DNA from: Limiplasma sp034927815
GTDB taxonomy: Bacteria > Bacillota > Clostridia > Christensenellales > Aristaeellaceae
Direction: 5' to 3'
NCBI GenBank assembly: GCA_034927815.1
Contig: JAYFPK010000020.1
Span: forward strand, 148,472-212,471
DNA: 64,000 bases
Each line of letters starts with the position of its first letter. The stretch's first letter is position 1. Below the pieces are notes generated by a model, which saw nothing but the letters and a program-made list of their open reading frames with translations, was not told where the DNA came from and ran no database searches. Shown in pieces: positions 50,537-59,498 of the stretch. A program made the translations under genes and the position numbers.

Positions 50537-51439
50537 ATGACCATTCAGAGAGAAAAAAGGCTATCGTACGCGGTATTGGTTCTGCCGGCCATAATCATCT
50601 ACCTGGCTGTTGTGGCCTTTCCCACCATCTTTTCCATTTTGCTAAGCCTGACCAATTACAACGGCGGTCTGATTTTTGGAAATCCCGACATCCAATTTGT
50701 GGGCCTGAGAAGCTATATTTGGATGTTCACCGAACCCACGGGCAACTTCTACCTGTCGCTGAAAAACAACATGCTCATCGTGGCCGTATCGGTATTCGGG
50801 CAGATTCCCCTTGGCTTTATCCTGGCCTATATCCTTTCCCGAAGGCTGATCAGCGTAGGCAACGACTTCTTCCAGACCATGATCTATCTGCCCAATGTAA
50901 TTTCCCCCATCATCATCGGCGTGCTTTTCAACGCGATTATTTACGGGCGGAACTCAGTGCTGATGGAAATACGCCGCTTTTTCAACCCTGACGCGGTATT
51001 CACCCTGAACACCGCCCCCATGGTCCCCGTGTTGGTCGTCATTCTATGGATGTTCACGGGCTTTTACATGATTATCTTCTTAGCCAATTTGCAGCGCATC
51101 GACCCGGCCATCATTGAAGCCGCCAGAATTGACGGCGCGAAAGAGGCCAGGATTCTCTGGCACATCAGCCTGCCGGCGCTGTCCGGCGTGATCGTGACCA
51201 CCGCGATACTGGCCATCTCCGGGTCCTTGAGGACCTTTGACCTGCTCTATGCCATGACCAGCGGCGGCCCGGCGGGTCAGACCCGGGTGCTTTCCCTTTA
51301 CATGTACCAGTCAGCGTTCCAGGGAGCGCCGAACTATCCTTTGGCTAACGCTATTTCTACGGTGATGGTACTCATTAGCATCGTGCTGATCGTGATTACC
51401 CGGCGGTTGGGGAAAACCTTCGGCAGCAAGGAGGAATAG
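50537..51439 (+). CDS. Sugar importer permease, UgpA/MsmF-like
   Basis: A 300-residue permease with six hydrophobic segments: YAVLVLPAIIIYLAVVAFP at the first, the EAA loop IIEAARIDGAKEARILWHIS. Start site GGTGGAGGGAAAGG. It ends with TAG 3 bp before the next permease gene's ATG. Confidence 0.92.
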   Translation: MTIQREKRLSYAVLVLPAIIIYLAVVAFPTIFSILLSLTNYNGGLIFGNPDIQFVGLRSYIWMFTEPTGNFYLSLKNNMLIVAVSVFGQIPLGFILAYILSRRLISVGNDFFQTMIYLPNVISPIIIGVLFNAIIYGRNSVLMEIRRFFNPDAVFTLNTAPMVPVLVVILWMFTGFYMIIFLANLQRIDPAIIEAARIDGAKEARILWHISLPALSGVIVTTAILAISGSLRTFDLLYAMTSGGPAGQTRVLSLYMYQSAFQGAPNYPLANAISTVMVLISIVLIVITRRLGKTFGSKEE

Positions 51440-51442
51440 CGA

Positions 51443-52282
51443 ATGGACAAGCGAAATATCTCGACCCCCGCCAAAATCGTTGTGTACTTCGTCATGATCG
51501 TATTTGCCGTTTTGACGGTTTACCCCATTTTCTGGCTGGTGATTCAGTCTTTCAAAACCAGCACGGCGTACCTTACCACCAACAAGCTGTCTCTTCCCGT
51601 CCACTGGTATGTTGGCAATTATCCCTTTGTCTGGATCCAAGGGAATTTTTTCACCTTCTTTCAAAATAGCGTGATTTATGCTGCGGTGACAGTGGTGACG
51701 GTGGTGATACTGTCCAATATGGCGGGATACGCCTTCGCCAAGATTCCTTTTAAAATTACGAAATTTTTGCACGGCCTCTTTATTGTCGGCATTCTGCTTA
51801 CCCTCCAGTCGATTTTGATCCCCCTCTTTCTGATGGTGAACGCCGCGGGGATTTACAACACCCGTCTGGCTGTCCTGATCCCCAACATCGCGCTGGGGCT
51901 TCCCATGGGGGTGTACTTGTGTACGGACTTCATCAAGAGCATTCACAACGAATTGCTGGAGTCCGCCAGGATCGACGGGGCCAGCTTCATGAAGATCTTC
52001 ACAAGGATCGTCTTCCCGATGTGCGCCCCCGTATCGGTCACCCTTGCCATTATCACCTTTACCGGAACCTGGAACGAGTTTGTGCTGATGAACCTGATGA
52101 CCGCCGGGGACAAGTATAAGGCCATTCCCGCAGCGGTGGGCCGTTACTCCGGTTCCCTGGGTTCCGATTACGGAAAGCTGTTTACCTCTCTGACGGTAGC
52201 TTTGATCCCCATTCTGATCTTCTATTTCATCTTTAGGAAGCAGATCACCAAGGGCGTCGCCGCCGGAGCGGTGAAGGGCTGA
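51443..52282 (+). CDS. Sugar importer permease, UgpE/MsmG-like
   Basis: A 279-residue permease with six hydrophobic segments, an EAA loop (LLESARIDGASFMKIFTRIV) and the family's typical C-terminus KQITKGVAAGAVKG. AAGGAGGAATAGCG overlaps the preceding stop. It completes the operon; no ATPase or enzyme follows. Confidence 0.92.
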   Translation: MDKRNISTPAKIVVYFVMIVFAVLTVYPIFWLVIQSFKTSTAYLTTNKLSLPVHWYVGNYPFVWIQGNFFTFFQNSVIYAAVTVVTVVILSNMAGYAFAKIPFKITKFLHGLFIVGILLTLQSILIPLFLMVNAAGIYNTRLAVLIPNIALGLPMGVYLCTDFIKSIHNELLESARIDGASFMKIFTRIVFPMCAPVSVTLAIITFTGTWNEFVLMNLMTAGDKYKAIPAAVGRYSGSLGSDYGKLFTSLTVALIPILIFYFIFRKQITKGVAAGAVKG

Positions 52283-52419
52283 GGACCTTCGATAGTACCG
52301 CAATCCGAGCTTGGGAAGGGGCCGCGGCAAAACGAAAAAGGCCACAGCGCAACGCCTGGAGCGGAGACTTTCACTTTGGGCACCAAGTTTCTTAGAACCG
52401 CAGTGCATGGACCTCCTCC

Positions 52420-52615
52420 CTGGACCCATGGTGGAGCTGAGACACAGGCACCGCACATCAAGGCCCTTGGTGGTAGAGGGCTTGGTCTTGTTGCCGCATC
52501 CATCAGCACAGTCAAGTTCTCCCACAGCTTTTCGGGGCCAAAGGAGGCCTTGCCGATGGGGCGGCGGACGATGGCGGTCTTGTCAACCTAGCACTCCACC
52601 TTGCCAAGGAAGCAA
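52420..52615 (-). pseudogene. Decayed partial copy of rplA (3' half)
   Basis: Read beside the intact rplA (61323-61517), this stretch keeps long matching blocks in the same order and orientation: CCCATGGTGGAGCTGAG, GAGGGCTTGG, CAGCTTTTC, GCCTTGCCGATGGGG, ACGATGGCGGT and ACTCCACCTT. Many substitutions and small indels destroy the frame, and an in-frame stop is visible (52589-52591). It is a degenerate copy of the L1 C-terminal coding region, 8.7 kb from the intact gene. Confidence 0.82.
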
Positions 52616-53040
52616 TCCTTTCTGACTGAAATATGACGGAGTCCCTTTCCTCCTGTTGGGGGTATATCCTGTGGCAAAGACGGGGTATGCCCCCTTGGCA
52701 TGTTCCTTCCCTTGGGGGTGTATCCTGCGCAAAGGCGGGGTGCGCCCCTTTTTGCGTATGGGAAAGGAGCCCGGTCCCTTTTCCACTTACGGAAGGGTGG
52801 TTTTCTGTCAGGGCCCCGGCTTCCCTCCGCTTTCATTCCACTCTGTCGGGAAGCGTGGGTTTGCCGTGCCATTGGATATCAATTTATTTTAAATAATGCA
52901 AGTTGGATGCAGGATTGTTTTCGGTATGCCCTGGGATTTGAAGGAAAAATGGGATTTTCGCATCAAAATATTCTGAAGATGAAAGAAACAGTCATTACAA
53001 ATCCTTTATTCACAAGCAATTTAGAGCGTGGTTGAATTTT
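52616..53040. other. Gap with two imperfect 37-bp repeats
   Basis: 52656-52693 and 52712-52748 are similar: both begin TTGGGGGT.TATCCTG, pass through GGCAAAG or GCAAAGG, and end in a small GGGGT..GCCCC hairpin. No gene with a ribosome-binding site is seen. From about 52880 the DNA becomes AT-rich, leading to the next promoter. Confidence 0.5.
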
Positions 53041-53050
53041 TTGAAATATG

Positions 53051-53079
53051 TTGACACGAAATGAAATTTATGATATCCT
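53051..53079 (+). promoter_or_regulatory. Promoter of the ribose/allose-type operon
   Basis: TTGACA (53051-53056) and TATCCT (53074-53079) are 17 nt apart, 36 bp upstream of the first gene, in AT-rich DNA. Confidence 0.6.
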
Positions 53080-53114
53080 CTCCTCATACCAAACGAGGGA
53101 AGGACATAGTAAAA

Positions 53115-54044
53115 ATGAAGTTCGCGGGCAGGATGAATTCTTTTATTCACGCAGGTGCTAAGGATGTGTTTGAAGCCATTGCGGTATTCCGCTCCATGCC
53201 GGAGATCACTCACTTGGAATTCAATTACCCGGAGCATATCGCTCTTTATGATATGGAAAAGTTGGTTGCCGCCGCTGGGGATATGCTGGTCAACGGCGTG
53301 GCGACGCGCTTTAAGGACCGCTTTGTGGCGGGAGAGTTTACCAATTCCGATACCGCCATCGCCCAGGAGGCTGTGGAGCTGTGTACAAACGCGGTGGATG
53401 CTTGCAAGGCCTTGGGAGGGGAGTATCTGACGGTCTGGCTGGGGTTTGACGGCTTTGATTATCCCTTTCAGCTGGACTATGAATCCAAATGGAATAAGAT
53501 GATCAGAAGTTTTCAGATTGTGGCGGATTACGCCATGGAACAAGGCATCAAGATCAGCATCGAGTATAAGCCCTTCGAGCCCCGGGCCTATTCCCTGCTG
53601 GATGGCATCGGCCTCGCCTTGCTGGCCATCGATGAGATTGACCGCCCCAATGTGGGTGTCACCTTGGATTTTTGCCATATGCTTATGCGGCATGAAAGCC
53701 CCGCCTTCTCACTGGCCCTGGCGGCGCGCAGGGAGAAGCTCTTTGGCTTGCACATGAACGACGGCTACCGTATGATGGACAACGGGTTGATCTTTGGCTC
53801 CGTCAATTTCCCCCAGGCATTGGAATTCGTCTATTATTTGAAGAAGTATCACTATGACGGCGTTGTATTCTTTGACTCCTTCCCCTTCCGGGAGAACGCG
53901 CGCCATGAGATTGAAACCAATGTGGCCATGTTCAACAAAATGAGCGGAATGATCGATGCCGTTGGAATGGACCGGATCGCCTCCATTGTATCTAAGCAGG
54001 ATGGGGTGGAGTGCCAAAGGCTCTGGCTCCAAATGCTTAAATAA
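53115..54044 (+). CDS. Sugar phosphate isomerase/epimerase (TIM barrel)
   Basis: A 309-residue protein of the xylose-isomerase-like TIM-barrel family (PF01261). Metal-binding-type segments are ISIEYKPFEPRAYS (Glu), VGVTLDFCHMLMRHE (Asp and His), LFGLHMNDGYR (His, Asp) and VVFFDSFPF. ATG 53115 has AAGGA upstream; earlier in-frame ATGs lie at the promoter. It is the first gene of a ribose/allose-type operon, so it probably interconverts a free or phosphorylated ketose and aldose. It resembles L-rhamnose-isomerase-like and ketose-epimerase-like members equally, so the substrate stays open. Confidence 0.82.
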   Translation: MKFAGRMNSFIHAGAKDVFEAIAVFRSMPEITHLEFNYPEHIALYDMEKLVAAAGDMLVNGVATRFKDRFVAGEFTNSDTAIAQEAVELCTNAVDACKALGGEYLTVWLGFDGFDYPFQLDYESKWNKMIRSFQIVADYAMEQGIKISIEYKPFEPRAYSLLDGIGLALLAIDEIDRPNVGVTLDFCHMLMRHESPAFSLALAARREKLFGLHMNDGYRMMDNGLIFGSVNFPQALEFVYYLKKYHYDGVVFFDSFPFRENARHEIETNVAMFNKMSGMIDAVGMDRIASIVSKQDGVECQRLWLQMLK

Positions 54045-54066
54045 GAAAGAAAGGAAGAACCTATCC

Positions 54067-55116
54067 ATGAAAAAACTCTTCGCGCTTCTCCTTTGCCTTA
54101 CCCTGGCAGCAAGCACATGCGTCGCGTTGGCTAGCGACGCGGGATTCAACCCGGATAATGAGGCTGGCGTTACCATCGAGGACATCCGCGCCCAATTTGG
54201 CGCGGTGCCCAAGCCCGCCTCCGCCTTGACCCTGGGCGCGGTGGCCAAGCAGTTCCAAAACGAGTACTGGCGGACCCTCAAGGCGGGCTATGAAGAGGCC
54301 CAGCGGGTTGCCAACGAGATCGGCGTCCAGCTCACCATCGATGTGCAAGCCGCCCAGGATGAAAACGATGAACAGGGCCAGCTGGCGATTGTGAACAACA
54401 TGATCAACCGGCAATACGCCGCGCTCATGCTCTCTCCCATCTCCGACGGCAACCTGGTTCCCGGTGTGGAATCCGCCCTGGAGAAGAACATCCCCTGCGT
54501 GAACGTAAATGACGGCCTGATCGTCAACGCCCCTAACTTCGTAGGCCCCAAGGCCAACCAAAACGGCGAGCTGGCTGCCGAATGGATTGCCAACAAGCTG
54601 GACGGCAAGGGCGAGGTCGCCATCGTGATCGGTATGCCCAAGGCCTTTGCCGCCCGCCAGCGTACCGAAGGCTTTAAGAACTGGATGACGGAAAACGCCC
54701 CCGGCATCACCGTCGTGGCTGAACAAAACGCCGACTGGGACCGTAACAAGGCCAAGGAGCTGGCCGACACCTGGATCAAGAACTTCCCCGATTTGAAGGC
54801 GATCTTCTGCAACAACGATGGCATGGCCCTGGGTGTTGTGGAGGCTGTGGAAGATTCCGGCCGCGATATTCTGGTGGTGGGCGTGGACGGCATCGGCGAA
54901 GCCTATGACTCCATCCGCTCCGGCAAGCTGGATGCCACCATCGACTCCTTCCCCTTCTATAAAGCGCAGATCGCCACCGAATGCACCCTGCGCCTCCTGG
55001 GCGGCCAGGAACTGCCCCGCGTGATCTGGACTCCCCAGGCCCTGATCGACAGCACCAACGTGGATACCGCCGCGGCTGAGATCATCAACTGGGTCGCCAC
55101 CGAATACGCCGATTAA
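54067..55116 (+). CDS. Ribose/allose-type ABC binding protein
   Basis: A 349-residue exported binding protein of the RbsB/AlsB class. The signal peptide ends near ALA|SD; its cysteine does not fit a lipobox. Motifs are LTLGAVAKQFQNEYWRTLKA, LAIVNNMINRQYAALMLSPI, FCNNDGMALGVVEAVEDSG and LVVGVDGIGEAYDSIRSGKL. Start site AAAGGAAGAACC. It lies 22 bp after the isomerase gene and before the ATPase and permease. Confidence 0.9.
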   Translation: MKKLFALLLCLTLAASTCVALASDAGFNPDNEAGVTIEDIRAQFGAVPKPASALTLGAVAKQFQNEYWRTLKAGYEEAQRVANEIGVQLTIDVQAAQDENDEQGQLAIVNNMINRQYAALMLSPISDGNLVPGVESALEKNIPCVNVNDGLIVNAPNFVGPKANQNGELAAEWIANKLDGKGEVAIVIGMPKAFAARQRTEGFKNWMTENAPGITVVAEQNADWDRNKAKELADTWIKNFPDLKAIFCNNDGMALGVVEAVEDSGRDILVVGVDGIGEAYDSIRSGKLDATIDSFPFYKAQIATECTLRLLGGQELPRVIWTPQALIDSTNVDTAAAEIINWVATEYAD

Positions 55117-55183
55117 TCTGGAAAGCGTTGCGGGGCGGAAGGCGTTCCGCCCCGCATATCCCCCAAAAGGATGGACTGGGCTT

Positions 55184-56677
55184 ATGTATAACGCGGTGGA
55201 ATTTCACAACATCTCTAAACATTTTCCCGGAGTGCGCGTGCTAAACGACGTGTCGTTTTCCGTTCGCAAAGGGGAGGTCCACGCCCTGCTTGGGGAGAAC
55301 GGCGCGGGCAAAAGCACGCTGCTGAATATTTTGCACGGCATCTATACTGAGTATCATGGGGATATCTCTCTCAACGGCCAGAAGGTTCGCTTCAGAAATC
55401 CCCACGACGCCATTGCCAACGGAAAAATCTCCAAGGTTCACCAGGAGACCAACATCGTCAGAGACATGACTGTGGGTCAGAACATCTCCTTGGGGTACGA
55501 GCCTCACAAGGGCTTTTTCGTGGATTACAACGCCATGAACCAAAACGTCAATGAGATTCTCAAGCGGCTGAACTGCCGTTTCAAGGCCGAGGACTCCGCC
55601 GCTTCCTTAAGCGCGGGCGAGATGCAGATGGTTGCCATTGCCAAGGCGCTCTTCCACCATTCCAGCGTCATCTCTTTGGACGAGCCCACCGCTTCCCTGA
55701 CCACCAACGAAACGGAAGCCTTGTTTCGCATCATTGAGGAATTGAGAGCCTCCGGCATGACGGTGATCTATGTCAGCCACCGCCTGGAAGAGGTGTTTCG
55801 CATTTGCGACCGCGCCACCATCCTACGGGATGGGGAGCGCGTAGCCACCCTGGACATTGCCGATACCAACCGGGAGGAAATCATCCGCAACATGGTGGGG
55901 CGCAATGTCAGCGCCATTGCTTCCCGCCTGAGCCAGCGGCGGGTGCGGGAGGAGGTCGTCCTGGAGGCGAGAGGGCTCACCCGCAGCGGCGTTTTTCAGG
56001 ATGTGAGCTTTACCCTGAAGAAGGGAGAGATCCTGGGCTTTTCCGGCCTGGTGGGCTCCGGCCGCACGGATGTGATGCGGGCGGTGTTCGGCGCGGACAA
56101 GCTCACCTCCGGGGAGGTTCTGATCCAGGGCAAGCCAGTGCGCATCCGCTCCACCGGGGATGCCCTCAGACACGGGGTGGGTCTGCTTCCGGAAGAGCGG
56201 AAAACTCAAGGGTTTGTGAAGTTCTTTACCAATGTCAACAACATGGCCCTGGCCTGTATGGAGCGGTTCCTGCGGATGGGCTTGGTGCAGGAGGACCGCA
56301 AGGTCAAAAACTGCGAGCACTTCATGGAGGAGCTCAACATCAATCCCAGGAGGCCGGGGTTTCTGACTCAGAACATGTCCGGTGGCAACCAGCAGAAGGT
56401 GATCCTGGGAAAGTGGCTTGGCACGGATGTGGATGTGCTGATTTTCGATGAACCCACCAAGGGCGTGGATGTGGCCGCCAAGGCCGAAATCTACCGCCTG
56501 ATGGAGGAGCTGGTGGCCCAGGGGAAATCCATCATCGTGGTATCCTCCGAACTGCCCGAGGTGATGGGCATCAGCGATCGAATCTACGTCATGTGCGAGG
56601 GGCATATCGCCGCGGAGCTTCTCCCGGAGGAGTTCAACGAAGAAGTCCTCTTGAATTATGCAATGGGGTGTAAGTGA
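55184..56677 (+). CDS. Ribose/allose-type ABC ATPase (two domains)
   Basis: A 497-residue double ATPase of the RbsA/AlsA type. First half: Walker A GENGAGKST, signature-like SAGEMQMVAIA, Walker B VISLDEPTASLT. Second half: degenerate P-loop GLVGSGRTDVMRAVFG, signature MSGGNQQKVILG, Walker B LIFDEPTKGVDV. It ends 1 bp before the permease ATG, so the two are coupled. Confidence 0.93.
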   Translation: MYNAVEFHNISKHFPGVRVLNDVSFSVRKGEVHALLGENGAGKSTLLNILHGIYTEYHGDISLNGQKVRFRNPHDAIANGKISKVHQETNIVRDMTVGQNISLGYEPHKGFFVDYNAMNQNVNEILKRLNCRFKAEDSAASLSAGEMQMVAIAKALFHHSSVISLDEPTASLTTNETEALFRIIEELRASGMTVIYVSHRLEEVFRICDRATILRDGERVATLDIADTNREEIIRNMVGRNVSAIASRLSQRRVREEVVLEARGLTRSGVFQDVSFTLKKGEILGFSGLVGSGRTDVMRAVFGADKLTSGEVLIQGKPVRIRSTGDALRHGVGLLPEERKTQGFVKFFTNVNNMALACMERFLRMGLVQEDRKVKNCEHFMEELNINPRRPGFLTQNMSGGNQQKVILGKWLGTDVDVLIFDEPTKGVDVAAKAEIYRLMEELVAQGKSIIVVSSELPEVMGISDRIYVMCEGHIAAELLPEEFNEEVLLNYAMGCK

Positions 56678-56678
56678 A

Positions 56679-57662
56679 ATGATGAAAGCCAAGTTGAAGT
56701 CCATGAGCCGGGAGATAGCCGTGCTGGCGGCTCTCATTTTGTTGATCATTGTGTTTTCCATTCTGGATCCCGTTTACCTTACCCCCGGCAATATGGTGGA
56801 CATCATCAAGCAGGGGACCATCAACGGCATCCTGGCCATCGGGATTACCTTCGTCATCATTTCCGGCGGCATAGACCTGTCCATTGGCTGCACCTTCGCC
56901 ATCGTGATTGTCAGCGTGGGGCAGATGGTGGTGGTGGGTGTTCCCGTGGGCCTGGCCGTACTGCTGGGCGCGATCCTTGGCGCGGTGATGGGCGCTTTCA
57001 ACGGCCTGCTGGTCACTAAGATGCACTTGCAACCCTTTATTGCCACCTTGGGTACCATGAGCGTGTACCGCGGCCTGGCCTATGTGTTCACCGGAGGCTG
57101 GCCCGTGCTGGGCATTCCCACCGAGTACCGCAAAGTGTTCACCACCAAGATCTTCGGCGACATCCCCATTTCCATTCTGGTGCTCTTCGCCATCGCCATC
57201 ATCACCCACATCGTGTTGCGCAAAACCCGTTTTGGCAACTATCTTTACGCGGTGGGCGGCAACGAGGAGTCCGCCAAGCTCTCCGGCGTCAAGGTGGACT
57301 GGACCAAGATCGTAGGCTATGCCATCTGCGGCTGCTGCGCGGCCTTCGCTGGCATGATTATGCTGGCCAACCTGGGCACCGGCGAGCCCGCCTCCGGCAA
57401 CGGCTATGAACTGGACGCCATAGCCGCCGCCGCCATTGGCGGCACGCGCATGGCCGGCGGCAAGGGTACCGTTTTGGGCACTCTGCTGGGGGCTATGCTG
57501 CTGGCGGCGCTCAAGATCGGCATGATCGTGGTGGGCGTACAGGCTTTCTGGCAGTTTGTGGTCACGGGGATCATCATCGTGATCGCGGCCTATTTTGAAA
57601 CCATTCAGGATAAGCTGGCCGCCGCCATGTACGCGCGGGAGAGCCGCGGGGCGGCCAAGTAA
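56679..57662 (+). CDS. Ribose/allose-type ABC permease
   Basis: A 327-residue permease of the RbsC/AlsC type: GILAIGITFVIISGGIDLSI, LVTKMHLQPFIATLGTMSVY, FGNYLYAVGGNEESAKLSGV, YELDAIAAAAIGGTRMAGGK are all typical. Two ATGs (56679 and 56682) follow the ATPase stop. The length is normal, unlike the enlarged MglC-like permease elsewhere in this window. Confidence 0.93.
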   Translation: MMKAKLKSMSREIAVLAALILLIIVFSILDPVYLTPGNMVDIIKQGTINGILAIGITFVIISGGIDLSIGCTFAIVIVSVGQMVVVGVPVGLAVLLGAILGAVMGAFNGLLVTKMHLQPFIATLGTMSVYRGLAYVFTGGWPVLGIPTEYRKVFTTKIFGDIPISILVLFAIAIITHIVLRKTRFGNYLYAVGGNEESAKLSGVKVDWTKIVGYAICGCCAAFAGMIMLANLGTGEPASGNGYELDAIAAAAIGGTRMAGGKGTVLGTLLGAMLLAALKIGMIVVGVQAFWQFVVTGIIIVIAAYFETIQDKLAAAMYARESRGAAK

Positions 57663-57748
57663 GGGAAGCGGGGCGGGTAGAGGCGGCTGTTGGATGGATT
57701 CACAGGGCCGCCTTTGCGATCGAAGGTCCGATTGGAGGGAGAGAGCCC

Positions 57749-58702
57749 ATGGGCAAGCGGCCCGTGATCGTGATTGGCAGCCTGAACTACGATGTATTCC
57801 TGCATGTGGCGCGGTTGCCGAAAATCGGGGAAACCTACTGCGCCCGGGGCATGGAGGTATCCGCCGGGGGCAAGGGGGCCAACCAGGCGGTGCAATGCGC
57901 CAAGCTGGGCCTGGAGACGCTGCTGGTAGGCGCGGTGGGACAGGATGCCATGGGCGATTTCCTGCTGGGGAGCCTTCAGAGGCATTAGGTACGGACGGAT
58001 TTCGTCCGCCAGGTTCCGGAGAGCACTGGTTTTGCGGCTGTACATGCCCTGGAGGATGGCCGGGTGGGCGCGACCATCGTCCGGGGAGCCAATGGGTGCG
58101 TCAGCCGCCGGGACGTGGATGGGGTGGCTCCGCTGATGGAGGGGGCGATAGCCCTGGTGCTGCAGTTGGAGATTCCCACGGACGTGGTGGAATACGCCAT
58201 TGAGAAGGCCAATGCCGTGGCCCTGCCCGTATTGCTCAACGCCGCGCCCGCCGGGCCGCTGTCCCAAAAGGCCCTGGAGGGCTGTGACACCTTCATCGCC
58301 AACGAGGTGGAGGCGAGCTTTTATACTGGCCGGGAGATCGCCGGTCCTCAGGACGCGCTGGAGGCCATCGGTCCCTTTGCGCGGCAATACGGCCTACGGG
58401 CCATCTTTACCCTGGGGGAGAAGGGAGCGGTGGCTTGGGACGGCAAGGGGGCGCATATCCCCGCCCTGAAAACCGCCGTGGTGGAAACCACCGGCGCGGG
58501 AGATTCCTTTGTGGGCGGCTACTTGAAGGCGGTTTCCGCTGGAATGGATTTTTGGGCAGCCATTCGCTTTGCCACCCATTGCAGCGCGGTGACGGTTTCC
58601 GGGGTAGGCGGCCAGGAGGCCATGCCGCTGCTCAGCCAGGTACAAGAATTTTTGCCCCGGTTTCCCTCCCAAGGCTTGCCAGAAGCTCCCGATTTGTTAT
58701 AA
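57749..58702 (+). pseudogene. rbsK: Ribokinase-family gene with one in-frame amber stop
   Basis: Start site TTGGAGGGAGAGAGCCC. Codons 1-79 encode the N-terminal part of a PfkB sugar kinase (GSLNYDVFLHVARLPKIGET, SAGGKGANQAVQCAKLGLET, GQDAMGDFLLGSLQRH). TAG at 57986-57988 then stops it. The same frame continues without any indel: VRTDFVRQVPESTGFAAVHA, LNAAPAGPLSQKALEGCDTF, NEVEASFYTGREI, and the catalytic TTGAGDSFVGG. The full frame of 317 codons is normal ribokinase length. Everything else looks functional, so the stop is recent, a strain variant or a base-call error. Translation could restart inside, but the N-terminal substrate lid would be missing. Confidence 0.88.
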
Positions 58703-58741
58703 TAACGAGAGCATACAACATTTCCGAAAAGCGGTGATGAG

Positions 58742-59482
58742 ATGATCCCCTATGAGCGGCGAAAGCGTCTGCTGGAGGAGCTGGGCAAGCAGGAGATTAT
58801 TGAGCTGGACGAGCTGGTGAGAATGCTTAAAACGGTTTCCAAATCCACCATTCGCCGGGATTTGAAGACCTTGAGCGAGGAGGGACAGGTGGTTTTGCTG
58901 CGCGGAGGCGCGGTAAAGCTCAAAAGCGATTCCTCGGATACGCCCTTTAACTCCCGCAGCCTTTTCCATGTGAAGGAGAAGGAGATGATCGCCAAGCTGG
59001 CGGCAGGGTTGGTGAAGGATGGGGAAGTGATTTACATCGACTCCGGTACCACGCCCTTTCGAATGCTAAAATACCTGCGCAACAAGCACATCACCGTGGT
59101 GACCACCAGCACGCTGCTGCTGATGGAGCTGGAGGGAACCCAGCTGGACTGCATCGTCCTGGGAGGACAGGTCAACAAGGCCACCGCTTCGATTGTGGGG
59201 CCCATTACCGATAACCTGTTGCGGGAGATGCATTTTGACAAGGCCTTTATCGGCGCGTCCGGATACGATTTGATGGCGGGCATCAATACCCCTGATTACC
59301 AGGAGGCCAACAAGAAGCGCATCGTCAAGGCGCAAAGCCGGGTCTGCTACGTGCTGGCCGACAGCTCCAAGGAGGGCAAGATTACCATGTGCACCGCCCT
59401 GGACCTGGGAGAAGTGATCCTGGTCACGGAGAAAATCAGCGATTCCCTGGCCAAGCAGACTCAATACCTGCTGGCCGAGTAA
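58742..59482 (+). CDS. DeoR-family transcriptional regulator
   Basis: A 246-residue regulator. The N-terminal DeoR helix-turn-helix is IIELDELVRMLKTVSKSTIR followed by RDLKTLSEEGQVVLLRGGAV. Residues 75-240 are the sugar-phosphate sensor domain (EVIYIDSGTTPFRMLKYLRN, HFDKAFIGASGYDLMAGINT, VLADSSKEGKITMCTALDLG). It lies between the two kinase genes of the operon and probably represses it until a phosphorylated sugar binds. Confidence 0.92.
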   Translation: MIPYERRKRLLEELGKQEIIELDELVRMLKTVSKSTIRRDLKTLSEEGQVVLLRGGAVKLKSDSSDTPFNSRSLFHVKEKEMIAKLAAGLVKDGEVIYIDSGTTPFRMLKYLRNKHITVVTTSTLLLMELEGTQLDCIVLGGQVNKATASIVGPITDNLLREMHFDKAFIGASGYDLMAGINTPDYQEANKKRIVKAQSRVCYVLADSSKEGKITMCTALDLGEVILVTEKISDSLAKQTQYLLAE

Positions 59483-59498
59483 GCGAGAGAAATCAAAG

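Noticed and set aside
11427..57988. Changed genetic code or amber read-through, because three broken genes (IS3 transposase 11427, tail protein 21804, ribokinase 57986) carry in-frame TAG codons
   Set aside because: TAG ends intact genes in normal operon positions (MglA at 45844, sugar permease at 51439), each followed at once by the next gene's start region. Two of the three broken genes also have frameshifts or other stops.
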